Shown here: one piece after another, positions 1-6,650 of the stretch | How the letters are laid out: every line of letters begins with the position of its first letter | Position numbering within the stretch: the first letter of the stretch is position 1 | NCBI GenBank assembly: GCA_900548735.1 | Contig: URMC01000069.1 | Span: 1-9,654 of the forward strand | Source of the DNA: an uncultured Eubacteriales bacterium | Lineage (GTDB): Bacteria; Bacillota; Clostridia; Oscillospirales; CAG-272 | DNA: 9,654 nt | Direction of reading: 5' to 3' | The notes under the pieces: model-generated | Databases searched by the model: none | What the model saw: the letters and a program-made list of their open reading frames with translations, nothing else | What the model was told of the DNA's origin: nothing | Position numbers and translations under genes: made by a program

Positions 1-381
1 GCATCGGTCGGTCAGGTGGATATACAGGTTCTGGGCATCGGACAGAACGGGCATATCGGCTTCAATGAGCCCGCAGAAGCGCTTTTCACCAAAACGCATA
101 TGACCGCCCTTACCAAAGACACCGTGCGTGCCAATTCCCGCTTTTTCGCCTCTGTGGACGAAGTGCCGAAACACGCAATCACGATGGGCGTGGGCACCAT
201 CATGGCGGCAAAACACATCGTATTGCTTGCCAGCGGAGAGGGCAAACGTGCCGCCATTGCCACCTTGCTTGGCGGGATGATTGACACCATCTGCCCTGTG
301 ACGCTTCTGCAGCTTCATCCCAATGTGACGCTGATCTGTGACGACTCCGCATGGCCCCGCCGCCGTTCGGCAGAAGCATAA
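1..381 (+). CDS. nagB: Glucosamine-6-phosphate deaminase, C-terminal part (5' end outside window)
   Basis: NagB converts glucosamine-6-phosphate to fructose-6-phosphate and ammonia, the last step feeding amino sugars into glycolysis; it is cytosolic. Frame 1 is open from base 1 to TAA at 379-381, giving the last 126 residues of a protein that is usually about 240 residues in Gram-positives. The active-site signature GIGQNGHIGFNEP is intact, with the catalytic His and the Glu of FNEP. The Asn before GHI, where the E. coli enzyme has Asp, is as I recall it in the Bacillus NagB, so I do not read it as a defect. Further family blocks are ANSRFF, VPKHAITMGVGTI and LLQLHPNVT. The short C-terminus fits the Gram-positive form without the E. 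coli allosteric tail. A GTG at 16 is internal; the true start lies upstream. A strong terminator follows 20 bases after the stop, so nagB ends its transcription unit. Confidence 0.95.
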   Translation, partial: ASVGQVDIQVLGIGQNGHIGFNEPAEALFTKTHMTALTKDTVRANSRFFASVDEVPKHAITMGVGTIMAAKHIVLLASGEGKRAAIATLLGGMIDTICPVTLLQLHPNVTLICDDSAWPRRRSAEA

Positions 382-401
382 TCGGTTTCTCATATACAAA
401 C

Positions 402-444
402 CACACGACCGCAGATGAAACATCTGCGGTCGTGTGCTTTTTCT
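402..444 (+). terminator. Rho-independent terminator after nagB
   Basis: A perfect 16-bp stem (402-417 with 421-436) closes an AAA loop and is followed by CTTTTTCT. It lies 20 bases after the nagB stop. The minus-strand side is only moderately T-rich, so it might slow transcription arriving from the convergent gene, but its main direction is plus. Confidence 0.92.
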
Positions 445-532
445 GAAAGCCTCCCCCCGTCAGGGACGTGTCGCGGCATTGTCGTGACGGAAAGAGCCTG
501 CGCCTTTCTTCAAGTAATTTCATCATATCACA

Positions 533-569
533 AAGCCCCCGCAGACCCGATTCGGGTCTGCGGGGGCTT
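533..569 (-). terminator. GC-rich terminator hairpin of the convergent SGNH gene
   Basis: A perfect 17-bp inverted repeat (533-549 with 553-569, loop 550-552) begins 12 bases beyond the stop of the minus-strand hydrolase gene. The stem is very GC-rich (a run of five C then GCAGACCCG). The T-tract on the minus strand is short (CTTTGTGATATG), so the strong stem probably carries most of the effect. The stretch between this hairpin and the nagB terminator (445-532) shows no gene and only weak short inverted repeats. Confidence 0.82.
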
Positions 570-581
570 GCTTACAAAACC

Positions 582-3500
582 TCAATACCTTTCGGTATAC
601 TCGGTATAATGAATGCGGATTGCGCCGTCCGCAACGGTAAACTGTACGGAAGTACCGCGGAAGTACACGCCGTCAAAATCACCCTCGGTGATAGCAATGC
701 CGTCCGTGCGGCGGACAAAAAGCAGATCCTTGTCTGTTTCGACGGTAACGGTAAACTGCACACCGCTCTTGGCGCTTGCCGTAAAGCCGTTGGTTGCGTC
801 TTCGGTGATGGTCAGCACCTTGGAGGTCAGGTATCCGGCAAGCACCTCGCGCTGTTTTGCCGTGTACGGGGAATAATTGCCGTCTTCGGTTTCATACTGG
901 TAAACTTCGGTTCTCGCTTCATTGCGATCGCGGTAAGCGGTTTCTGCCAGCGCGTTGACGGTCACGGAGGTTGCCGGGGTCTTTGCGGCGTAGAATGTGA
1001 TTTCACTGCCGTCCGTAAAGGTTACGGTGATATACCCGGTTCCTACATAGGCAAGGGTGTAATGATCCTCATAGATGTTGGCAATGGAACCGGCAAACAG
1101 GGCACTGTCCGCGTTCTGCTGATACCAAGCGCCTGCCTTGATGTGCAGATGCTTCTTGGCATTTGCCGTCAGAGAGTCAAATGTCAATTCGTTTCCAAGG
1201 CTGCTCAGATAGAATTCCGGCACGATCAGCGTCCCGCGGGAGAGGGTCACGCCGGGGATATTTGCCAGTGCTTCATACTCCGCAAGGTTGACCTCGGTAA
1301 GGAAGCGAATGCCGTTAGAGTTGGTGATCAGGCGGATGGTATTGCCCGCCGAGGACATATGAAGGTATTTCGGCGTCAGCGTGCCGCTCTCACCCGCCGC
1401 AACGGTCAGTTTGCCGCCTACGGGGAGAAGCACTTCCTTGCCACCCACCGTGCCGCTCCAGCCGATCAGCGCGTCGGTTGTTTCGATATAGGGTGCCGGA
1501 ATGGTGATCTCGCCGGCTTCCGCCGTGTTCTTGACCTGCACAGGCTTGCCGTTTTCGGAGAACACAATCCCGCCGCCTGCGTTCTGCATCGCGGTATACC
1601 CGGTCATAAATTCGGCAAGACGCTGTTCAAAGAAGGGGAGAATAAAGTTCATCCCTTTGATGTTCATATGGCTGCCGTCCGCCGGGGTCTGCGCATAAGC
1701 ACGGCGGAAAGACGCATCCTGAATGAACACCGGCACGGTACCGGTGTTGTTGGTGTCCAGCATGACTACGCGGTCATTGCCAAGGGAGGCAACATAGTTG
1801 CGGAACGCCGCAGCATAGTCGTTGCTGGTGTGCCCGGCAGAGTTTGCGTTGTTGTAGCTGGGGTATCTCTCCAACTGCCATGGGTTCAGGCACACGATCA
1901 GGGCATTGGGGAATTTCTGCAACAGCCCTTTCATCACCGTGTCGATTGCGCCGTAAAAGGTTTTGGTGGTGGTATCGCCAAGCTCGCCGATGGGCGTTTT
2001 TTGGTTGTAGTCGTTCCGCCCGCCCTCAAAAAGCACCAGCGCGGTGTTCTCGGAGCCCTGCATTTTGTTCCAACGATTGACCATGGGGTTGTATTTGTTG
2101 TCCCCGGAGGAGTCGGAAATGGCACTGCCGTTGATGCCCTGATTGTAGAACGTCATCCCGTAAAGGTCGGCAAACAGTTTCGGCCAGACAAAGTTTTTGT
2201 CAATCCCGTTTCCGGCAAAGTAGCTGTCGCCGATGATGGTCATTTCTTTGCCCGCAAACAGGGAAGAATAGGTACCGAGTGTAGAGGTCAGCACCGGCAG
2301 GAAGTAGTTGCCCGCCGTGCCCGTATATTTGCTGTTGGTGCAAAGCCGCAGAATTTCATTGTCACGGGTGGTGGTATAGGTGTAATGTCTGGTAGAGCCG
2401 AATGTGGTATAGCTTGCTTTGGCAGGCATCAGAGCGCTGACGCCGGTATAGGTGTCACCGTTTTTATCATAGGTGGAAAAGACGGCGATATTGGCACTGA
2501 CATTGCTCTTGGCAGGGATGCTGATGGTGGTGCCTGCTTTCGGCACGGTGAAATAATCGGTATAGGTGTAATCAGCGTTTGGGTTTGTGCTGTAAAGCCC
2601 GTTGCCCCAGCCTGCATTGGGGTTGCCCATAATATAAGAGCCTGCATTCCATTTGACCAGATTTGCCGAGGAAATTACGTAAACCGCAGGGGCGATAAAG
2701 GAGGTGGAGACCTTGTTTATCGTGCCGTAGTTCGCACTGTCCGAGCGCATGGAAATGCGGATATATTCCACATCTTTGGTGGTGTAATAGTAATAAGTGC
2801 GGGAGCCATCCGGGTTCACGACATAGCAGGAGGTATTGTTTCCGGCAAGGTTGGTGCCGGTGGTGTCCACGTTGATTAAGGAATTGTCCTCAGAGGCAAA
2901 AGAGGAGAACACATAAGCGCTGCCGCTGGCAAACTCATTTCCGGTGCCGCCGATGTCCGTAAACATCAAAAGACTGCCCTTGCCCCAGACGGGGATTATA
3001 TCGGTGTACTTATAACCACCGGCGCCTTTGTTGAGCTTATTGGTGGAGCCGGTGTTGGCAGAGGAGCCGACATAGCCCGCATTCCACGTGACCGTGCGCG
3101 CGGAAAGAACAAGCGCCGGGTCGTAATAAGCCCGTGCCAGTGTGGCGTCCCCTCCGCCGTTTTCCGTCAGCGTGACAGTGGGGAAAGTGCTCGGCAACGC
3201 ATTGGACGCCGCACCGGAGAAGTAAGAGATGCGCACATATTCGTTGTCATAGCTGGAAGTGTAGAAGTACTCATAGGTGTCACCGTCCACGGTCTGCCAG
3301 GCAGTGTTTTTCCCCTGATCATTGCCGGGGCAACCGTAACCGAACAGGAAAGAATTGTCGTGATTGCGCTCCCAAACGGAAAACACATAGGCATTCAGAG
3401 AAGCAAATTTGGTGATTGCGCCACCTTTGGTGACCTTGAAAGAAATCTTTGTTCCGGCTTTCTTCAAAAGAATCGGCGCGGAGTAGGTGTAGCCGGAGCC

Positions 3501-4157
3501 GCCGACCGCAATGGTGTCACGGATGTTGACCGTCCCGTGCGAGGAGGATGCGATGTAACCGGGGAACCAAACGATGTTTTCCAGCACCCCGTCGGCGTTT
3601 GTTTCGGAATTGCCCACATACACCGTGGGGCAAACCGTGCTGCCGGGCGTGCCGTAGCAGCCAAGGCGGATGTGCTCGTTGTCCTTTTGCGTGGTGTAGG
3701 TGTAGGTTACGATTTCCGTGGTGCTGTTGTATACGGCAATGCCGCTTGTTTTTGGGCCCACGCCGGCAATATTTGTACCGTCCGTGTCAAGCACCCAGGC
3801 GCCGTTTACCTGTTTCCAGGAGGAAATAATATAAGCGTTGACCGACATGGATTTTTTTGCCGGATCGCTGAACGAAATGCTGGTGCCCGCGTGCGGGATG
3901 GTCAGAATGTCGGAGTAACGGTAGGCGTCCGTGCTTCCTTTGCTGTTGTTGAAAATTTTGTTGGCGTTTCCGTAAGGGTTGACAGAAGAACCGACATAGC
4001 CGTAGTTCCATACCACGTTTGTAGCAACGCCGTCGGTAACGGCAATTTCCGTGGCGTCTGTAGCTGCAAAGGCAGGAAACACCGCAAACACGGAAGTCAG
4101 CAAAAGCACCGCGGCAAGAAACAGCGTTGCTCTTTTACAGTTTTTTGAAGTTTTCAT
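582..4157 (-). CDS. Large secreted SGNH/GDSL-family hydrolase with four N-terminal repeats (1191 aa)
   Basis: Predicted exported esterase or lipase of the SGNH superfamily, which often removes acyl groups from polysaccharides; the substrate here is unknown. Residues 1-31 form a signal peptide: KxxKNCKR, a hydrophobic core, then an AFA/A cleavage site near 31/32. Four divergent repeats fill about 47-625. The catalytic domain spans about 635-845: block I IIGDSY with Ser645, block II around Gly674/Gly677 in NQGINGSAI, block III GGRND with Asn715, and block V DGSH with Asp827 and His830. All catalytic positions are present. Residues about 860-1191 are beta-rich; they include a segment with GIRFLTEVN near 949-957 and a terminal beta module ending at the stop. 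I see no LPXTG, SLH or dockerin motif, so the protein is probably released or held non-covalently. The start is set by AGGAGG at 4164-4169, six bases before ATG. It is a single-gene unit with its own promoter and terminator. Confidence 0.9.
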   Translation of the reverse strand: MKTSKNCKRATLFLAAVLLLTSVFAVFPAFAATDATEIAVTDGVATNVVWNYGYVGSSVNPYGNANKIFNNSKGSTDAYRYSDILTIPHAGTSISFSDPAKKSMSVNAYIISSWKQVNGAWVLDTDGTNIAGVGPKTSGIAVYNSTTEIVTYTYTTQKDNEHIRLGCYGTPGSTVCPTVYVGNSETNADGVLENIVWFPGYIASSSHGTVNIRDTIAVGGSGYTYSAPILLKKAGTKISFKVTKGGAITKFASLNAYVFSVWERNHDNSFLFGYGCPGNDQGKNTAWQTVDGDTYEYFYTSSYDNEYVRISYFSGAASNALPSTFPTVTLTENGGGDATLARAYYDPALVLSARTVTWNAGYVGSSANTGSTNKLNKGAGGYKYTDIIPVWGKGSLLMFTDIGGTGNEFASGSAYVFSSFASEDNSLINVDTTGTNLAGNNTSCYVVNPDGSRTYYYYTTKDVEYIRISMRSDSANYGTINKVSTSFIAPAVYVISSANLVKWNAGSYIMGNPNAGWGNGLYSTNPNADYTYTDYFTVPKAGTTISIPAKSNVSANIAVFSTYDKNGDTYTGVSALMPAKASYTTFGSTRHYTYTTTRDNEILRLCTNSKYTGTAGNYFLPVLTSTLGTYSSLFAGKEMTIIGDSYFAGNGIDKNFVWPKLFADLYGMTFYNQGINGSAISDSSGDNKYNPMVNRWNKMQGSENTALVLFEGGRNDYNQKTPIGELGDTTTKTFYGAIDTVMKGLLQKFPNALIVCLNPWQLERYPSYNNANSAGHTSNDYAAAFRNYVASLGNDRVVMLDTNNTGTVPVFIQDASFRRAYAQTPADGSHMNIKGMNFILPFFEQRLAEFMTGYTAMQNAGGGIVFSENGKPVQVKNTAEAGEITIPAPYIETTDALIGWSGTVGGKEVLLPVGGKLTVAAGESGTLTPKYLHMSSAGNTIRLITNSNGIRFLTEVNLAEYEALANIPGVTLSRGTLIVPEFYLSSLGNELTFDSLTANAKKHLHIKAGAWYQQNADSALFAGSIANIYEDHYTLAYVGTGYITVTFTDGSEITFYAAKTPATSVTVNALAETAYRDRNEARTEVYQYETEDGNYSPYTAKQREVLAGYLTSKVLTITEDATNGFTASAKSGVQFTVTVETDKDLLFVRRTDGIAITEGDFDGVYFRGTSVQFTVADGAIRIHYTEYTERY
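2283..4019 (-). repeat. Four tandem ~145-residue repeats within the SGNH protein
   Basis: The protein repeats one module four times at about residues 47-181, 194-330, 355-495 and 500-625. Each starts with a W-x-x-G motif (Trp50, Trp197, Trp358, Trp503), usually followed by Y-V/I-x-S-S. Each then has a Y-x-Y-T/S segment, a K/H-A-G-T-x-I-S strand in three of the four, an AYVFS-like strand, and a closing Y-T-T...D-N/V-E-x-x-R-L/I strand (159-165, 304-310, 462-468, 599-605). The spacing of the Trp residues is 147, 161 and 145. Copies are clearly diverged, so this is old duplication rather than a recent DNA repeat. The beta-strand character and conserved aromatics suggest a carbohydrate-binding-like fold, but that is inference; I do not recognise a named family. 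Confidence 0.8.
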
Positions 4158-4189
4158 TTGATTCCTCCTGCGTAAAATATTACATTTTT

Positions 4190-4218
4190 ATTATATCACC
4201 CGCGTTTTGTTCTGTCAA
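4190..4218 (-). promoter_or_regulatory. Perfect sigma-A promoter of the SGNH gene
   Basis: Read on the minus strand, TTGACA (4213-4218) and TATAAT (4190-4195) are separated by exactly 17 bases (4196-4212). Both hexamers match consensus. Transcription should start near 4183, giving a leader of about 25 bases that carries the AGGAGG site. A full-consensus promoter on a secreted hydrolase gene usually implies that a repressor controls it; see the overlapping inverted repeat. Confidence 0.9.
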
Positions 4219-4249
4219 CCGAAAATGTTTCGCCCAAGTGAACAAAACG
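4203..4249. promoter_or_regulatory. Candidate operator: 10-bp inverted repeat around the -35 box
   Basis: CGTTTTGTTC at 4203-4212 and its exact reverse complement GAACAAAACG at 4240-4249 are separated by 27 bases. The left arm lies inside the promoter spacer, directly beside the -35 hexamer, and the right arm lies upstream of it. The right arm is also part of a shorter dyad, GAAC-AAAAC-GTTC (4240-4252). The arrangement fits two half-sites for a dimeric or looping regulator. No regulator gene is in the window, so the role is inferred from position alone. Confidence 0.4.
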
Positions 4250-4329
4250 TTCAATTTTACAAAATCTGCTATGTTTATTTGTCAAACTCTTGCAAAAAGG
4301 CGCAGCCATGGAAAAAAGTAAAAAAGGTC

Positions 4330-4358
4330 TTGACAAGCGCGCACATTTCTGATATAAT
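4330..4358 (+). promoter_or_regulatory. Perfect sigma-A promoter of tRNA-Ala
   Basis: TTGACA (4330-4335) and TATAAT (4353-4358) are 17 bases apart (4336-4352). The expected start is near 4365, so the 5' leader before the tRNA would be only a few bases. It is divergent from the SGNH promoter; the two -35 boxes are about 110 bases apart. Confidence 0.92.
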
Positions 4359-4369
4359 ACACTCGTTTC

Positions 4370-4445
4370 GGGGCATTAGCGCAGTTGGGAGCGCACAACA
4401 CTGGCAGTGTTGGGGTCAGGGGTTCGAATCCCCTATGCTCCACCA
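4370..4445 (+). tRNA. tRNA-Ala, anticodon GGC
   Basis: The 76-base cloverleaf is complete. The acceptor stem pairs 4370-4376 with 4435-4441 and includes the G3-U70 wobble that identifies alanine tRNAs. The D stem is GCGC (4379-4382 with 4391-4394). The anticodon stem pairs 4396-4400 with 4408-4412 around the loop CTGGCAG, giving anticodon GGC at 4403-4405, which reads GCC. There is a 5-base variable loop, and the T arm has loop TTCGAAT between AGGGG and CCCCT. The discriminator is A4442 and CCA (4443-4445) is encoded. The gene stands alone with its own promoter and terminator. Confidence 0.98.
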
Positions 4446-4550
4446 GCGGCATGTTGCCGCTCCCGATCATCAGGGGCGTACAGTGATATGCCAAACTCCA
4501 TACCGCGACGGTGAGGTTCGGATTTGGACCCGAATACTTTGCCAAGTCGG
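4446..4550 (+). other. tRNA-Ala 3' trailer of about 105 bases with a small hairpin
   Basis: This stretch would be transcribed between the CCA end and the terminator. It begins with a perfect 6-bp hairpin, GCGGCA-TGT-TGCCGC (4446-4460), placed directly after CCA. A further short inverted repeat, TTCGG/CCGAA, lies in GGTTCGGATTTGGACCCGAA (about 4516-4535). I recognise no gene, no second tRNA and no known small RNA here. Open frames crossing it are short and lack ribosome-binding sites. Confidence 0.5.
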
Positions 4551-4596
4551 AAAAATCCCGGAAATGCAGATGTTATCTGCATTTCCGGGATTTTTT
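4551..4596 (+). terminator. Rho-independent terminator of tRNA-Ala
   Basis: A perfect 21-bp inverted repeat (4551-4571 with 4575-4595, loop GTT) ends in a run of six T (4591-4596). Because the A-tract and T-tract are both part of the dyad, it could stop transcription in either direction. Confidence 0.93.
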
Positions 4597-4650
4597 ATTG
4601 TGGTATTGCGAGGGCAAAATCAAAATTCGGATTTGAAAAAATCTTTTCAA

Positions 4651-4682
4651 AAAAACAACCGCCAATAGCGGTTGCTTTTTTT
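4651..4682 (+). terminator. Second terminator-like hairpin
   Basis: A 7-bp stem CAACCGC/GCGGTTG (4656-4662 with 4668-4674, loop CAATA) is followed by C and seven T (4676-4682). It is 55 bases beyond the tRNA terminator. It may be a back-up terminator, or the end of a short transcript that I cannot otherwise identify. Confidence 0.65.
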
Positions 4683-4868
4683 GCGAAGTTGCGAAAGAAT
4701 TCGGCAGAAATTGAATTGCGCATGCAATAAATGACAAAAAACGATTGTTATTTTAGAATTTTTAGAAAAAAATATGGAAAAATAAAAGTAAGAAATGGAA
4801 ATTTGGCAAATTCAGAAAAATGTACAGGTTTTGTAATCTGCGCCCGAAAAATGTTTTTTTACACCCCC
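4683..4868. other. AT-rich gene-free spacer before guaB
   Basis: No credible gene. Frames that are open here have no ribosome-binding site and read lysine/phenylalanine-rich low-complexity peptides. Only minor signals are visible: a 5-bp dyad ATTGC-GCAT-GCAAT at 4715-4728 and long A runs that may act as an UP-like element for the guaB promoter. Confidence 0.5.
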
Positions 4869-4897
4869 TTGCAAAAAAAAGAAAAATGTTGTACAAT
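4869..4897 (+). promoter_or_regulatory. Sigma-A promoter of guaB
   Basis: TTGCAA (4869-4874) and TACAAT (4892-4897) are 17 bases apart. The spacer is almost pure A. The start should be near 4904, leaving a leader of about 39 bases, too short for a purine riboswitch. Confidence 0.75.
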
Positions 4898-4942
4898 ATA
4901 CGTCAATATTCCGGCGGTGCCGGGTTCAAGAGGAGGAAGTAT

Positions 4943-6445
4943 ATGGCAACCTATTATCAAGAAGCGTCGCATACGTTCAACGAGTATCTGCTGGTTCCCG
5001 GTTATTCGTCCGCGGAGTGCATCCCTGCAAACGTGTCTCTGAAAACCCCGTTGGTGCGTTTTAAAAAGGGAGAAGAGCCTGCAATTTCGCTGAATATCCC
5101 GCTGGTTTCCGCTATCATGCAGTCGGTCTCCGGTGACAGATTGGCGGTGGCTCTCGCGCAGGAGGGCGGCGTCTCCTTTATTTACGGCTCGCAGTCCATT
5201 GAAAGCGAGGCGGCGATGGTTGCCAAAGTCAAGGGTTTCAAAGCCGGATTTGTGCGCAGTGACTCCAATCTCCGCCCGGATCAGACGCTTGCCGACGTCC
5301 TTGCCCTGAAAGCGGCAACCGGTCACTCTACCGTGGCGGTCACGGAGGACGGCACTCCGGAGGGGAAGCTGGTCGGCATTGTGACCGGCAGAGATTACCG
5401 TGTCAGCCGAATGGCGCCGGAGGATCCGGTTTCCTCTTTTATGACCCCGCTGGAAAAACTGGTCACCGCGCCGGAGGGCACCACGCTGAAAGAGGCGAAC
5501 GACATTATTTGGGATCATAAACTCAATTCCTTGCCCATTGTTTCGGCGGACGGAAAACTGCGTTATTTCGTGTTCCGCAAGGACTATGATCAGCACAAGA
5601 AAAACCCGATGGAACTGCTGGATTCCAATAAGCGCTACGTGGTTGGCGCCGGGATCAATACCCGCGACTATGCGGAGCGGGTGCCCGCGCTGGTGGAGGC
5701 GGGTGCGGATGTGCTTTGCATTGACTCTTCGGAGGGGTTTTCCGAGTGGCAGAAGCGTACCATTTCTTATATCCGCGAAAAATACGGCGACAAAGTGCGC
5801 GTGGGTGCCGGGAATGTGGTGGACGCAGACGGTTTCCGCTTCCTCGCCGATTGCGGCGCGGACTTTATTAAAGTAGGCATCGGCGGCGGCTCCATTTGTA
5901 TCACCCGTGAGACCAAAGGCATCGGCAGAGGACAGGCAACCGCACTGATCGACGTGTGCCGTGCAAGAGACGAATACTATAAAGAAACCGGTATTTACGT
6001 GCCTGTCTGCTCTGACGGTGGCATCGTGCATGATCACCACATCACGCTGGCGCTGGCAATGGGCGCGGATTTCATCATGCTGGGCAGATATTTTGCAAGA
6101 TTTGACGAAAGCCCCACGGCGAAAGTCAATGTCAACGGTACGCTGATGAAAGAGTACTGGGGGGAGGGGAGCAACCGCGCCCGCAACTGGCAGCGGTATG
6201 ACCTTGGCGGCAGCGCCAAACTTTCGTTTGAGGAGGGCGTAGATTCCTTTGTGCCTTATGCCGGCAAGCTGTCGGACAATGTGCAGCAGTCGCTCGCCAA
6301 GGTGCGCTCCACCATGTGCAACTGTGGCGCGCTGACCATTCCGGAATTGCAGCAAAAAGCCAAGCTGACGCTGGTTTCCTCTGTCAGTATCGTGGAGGGC
6401 GGCGCGCATGACGTGCTGTTGCGCTCCACCAGCAAGCAGGTCTGA
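4943..6445 (+). CDS. guaB: IMP dehydrogenase, Tritrichomonas-like type (500 aa)
   Basis: GuaB oxidises IMP to XMP with NAD+, the committed step of guanine nucleotide synthesis, in the cytosol. The start is ATG 4943, eight bases after AGGAGG (4931-4936) in AAGAGGAGGAAGTAT; the frame is open further upstream to 4820 but that part lies before the promoter. Residues 1-100 and 220-500 form the TIM barrel; about 100-220 are two CBS domains. The catalytic loop GIGGGSICITR places the nucleophile at Cys319. The flap dyad Arg418-Tyr419 is in NWQRYDLGG. Asp261, Trp269, Arg241 and Arg382 are in place. The loop reads GGGSICITRETKGIGRGQ rather than the usual bacterial GPGSICTTR. From memory it closely resembles the parasite Tritrichomonas foetus enzyme (503 residues), with identical numbering of these residues. 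A terminator follows, so guaB appears to be transcribed alone. Confidence 0.97.
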   Translation: MATYYQEASHTFNEYLLVPGYSSAECIPANVSLKTPLVRFKKGEEPAISLNIPLVSAIMQSVSGDRLAVALAQEGGVSFIYGSQSIESEAAMVAKVKGFKAGFVRSDSNLRPDQTLADVLALKAATGHSTVAVTEDGTPEGKLVGIVTGRDYRVSRMAPEDPVSSFMTPLEKLVTAPEGTTLKEANDIIWDHKLNSLPIVSADGKLRYFVFRKDYDQHKKNPMELLDSNKRYVVGAGINTRDYAERVPALVEAGADVLCIDSSEGFSEWQKRTISYIREKYGDKVRVGAGNVVDADGFRFLADCGADFIKVGIGGGSICITRETKGIGRGQATALIDVCRARDEYYKETGIYVPVCSDGGIVHDHHITLALAMGADFIMLGRYFARFDESPTAKVNVNGTLMKEYWGEGSNRARNWQRYDLGGSAKLSFEEGVDSFVPYAGKLSDNVQQSLAKVRSTMCNCGALTIPELQQKAKLTLVSSVSIVEGGAHDVLLRSTSKQV

Positions 6446-6470
6446 CCACAATATTTAGTATAAAGAATGA

Positions 6471-6507
6471 AAAGGGAGACTACTGATTGTGTCAGTCTCC
6501 CTTTTTT
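6471..6507 (+). terminator. Rho-independent terminator of guaB
   Basis: AAAGGGAGAC (6471-6480) pairs with GTCTCCCTTT (6495-6504); the loop spans 6481-6494. The stem runs into T6502-6507. It begins 26 bases after the guaB stop and separates guaB from xpt. Confidence 0.9.
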
Positions 6508-6510
6508 ACC

Positions 6511-6536
6511 CGCTTTGTCAATTATTGACGAAAGCG
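6511..6536. repeat. Imperfect inverted repeat between guaB terminator and xpt promoter
   Basis: CGCTTTGTCAA (6511-6521) pairs with TTGAC-G-AAAGCG (6525-6536), interrupted only by a bulged G6530; the loop is TTA. It ends 36 bases upstream of the xpt -35 box. There is no T-run after it on the plus strand, so it is not an obvious terminator. It could be an operator, but it does not resemble the PurR box I know from Bacillus. Confidence 0.4.
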
Positions 6537-6572
6537 CTGAAAAAAAGCGAAGATTATTGTTACTTTTGTGAA

Positions 6573-6601
6573 TTGAAAAAAGTGATGGAATCGTGTACAA
6601 T
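6573..6601 (+). promoter_or_regulatory. Sigma-A promoter of xpt
   Basis: TTGAAA (6573-6578) and TACAAT (6596-6601) with a 17-base spacer. The start near 6608 leaves a leader of about 43 bases. No purine riboswitch core can fit in it, unlike the Bacillus xpt leader. Confidence 0.7.
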
Positions 6602-6650
6602 TAAGACAACGTTTTGATTTTGCGGTGAATGAATCGCGGAAAGGGGCGCT

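Noticed and set aside
1..381. Asn in place of Asp in the NagB GxxGHI motif as a broken active site
   Set aside because: As I recall, Bacillus-type NagB proteins have the same Asn (GIGRNGHIGFNEP) and are active, so this is a lineage feature.
468..2879. 803-residue open frame on the plus strand opposite the SGNH gene
   Set aside because: It is the antisense shadow of a gene with clear catalytic motifs, signal peptide, RBS and promoter; the translated product is a low-quality Val/Gly/Arg-rich sequence with no recognisable domain.
3360..4148. 262-residue open frame on the plus strand near the SGNH start
   Set aside because: Also antisense to the hydrolase, with no RBS or promoter of its own and no recognisable motif.
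4282..4545. 87-residue minus-strand frame containing VEHRGFEPLTP
   Set aside because: This peptide is the well-known false protein produced by translating the antisense of a tRNA gene; the region is tRNA-Ala and its promoter.
4207..4668. 153-residue plus-strand frame across the tRNA gene
   Set aside because: It runs through the tRNA and its terminator, has no RBS, and shows no family motif.
4859..6451. 530-residue open frame antisense to guaB
   Set aside because: guaB carries every family residue on the plus strand; the antisense product is His/Arg-rich with no family features.
6508..6650. Possible purine riboswitch before xpt
   Set aside because: I looked for the conserved core (three-way junction with the TATA/CCTGATAATATGG-like segments) and did not find it; the leader after the likely start site is only about 43 bases.
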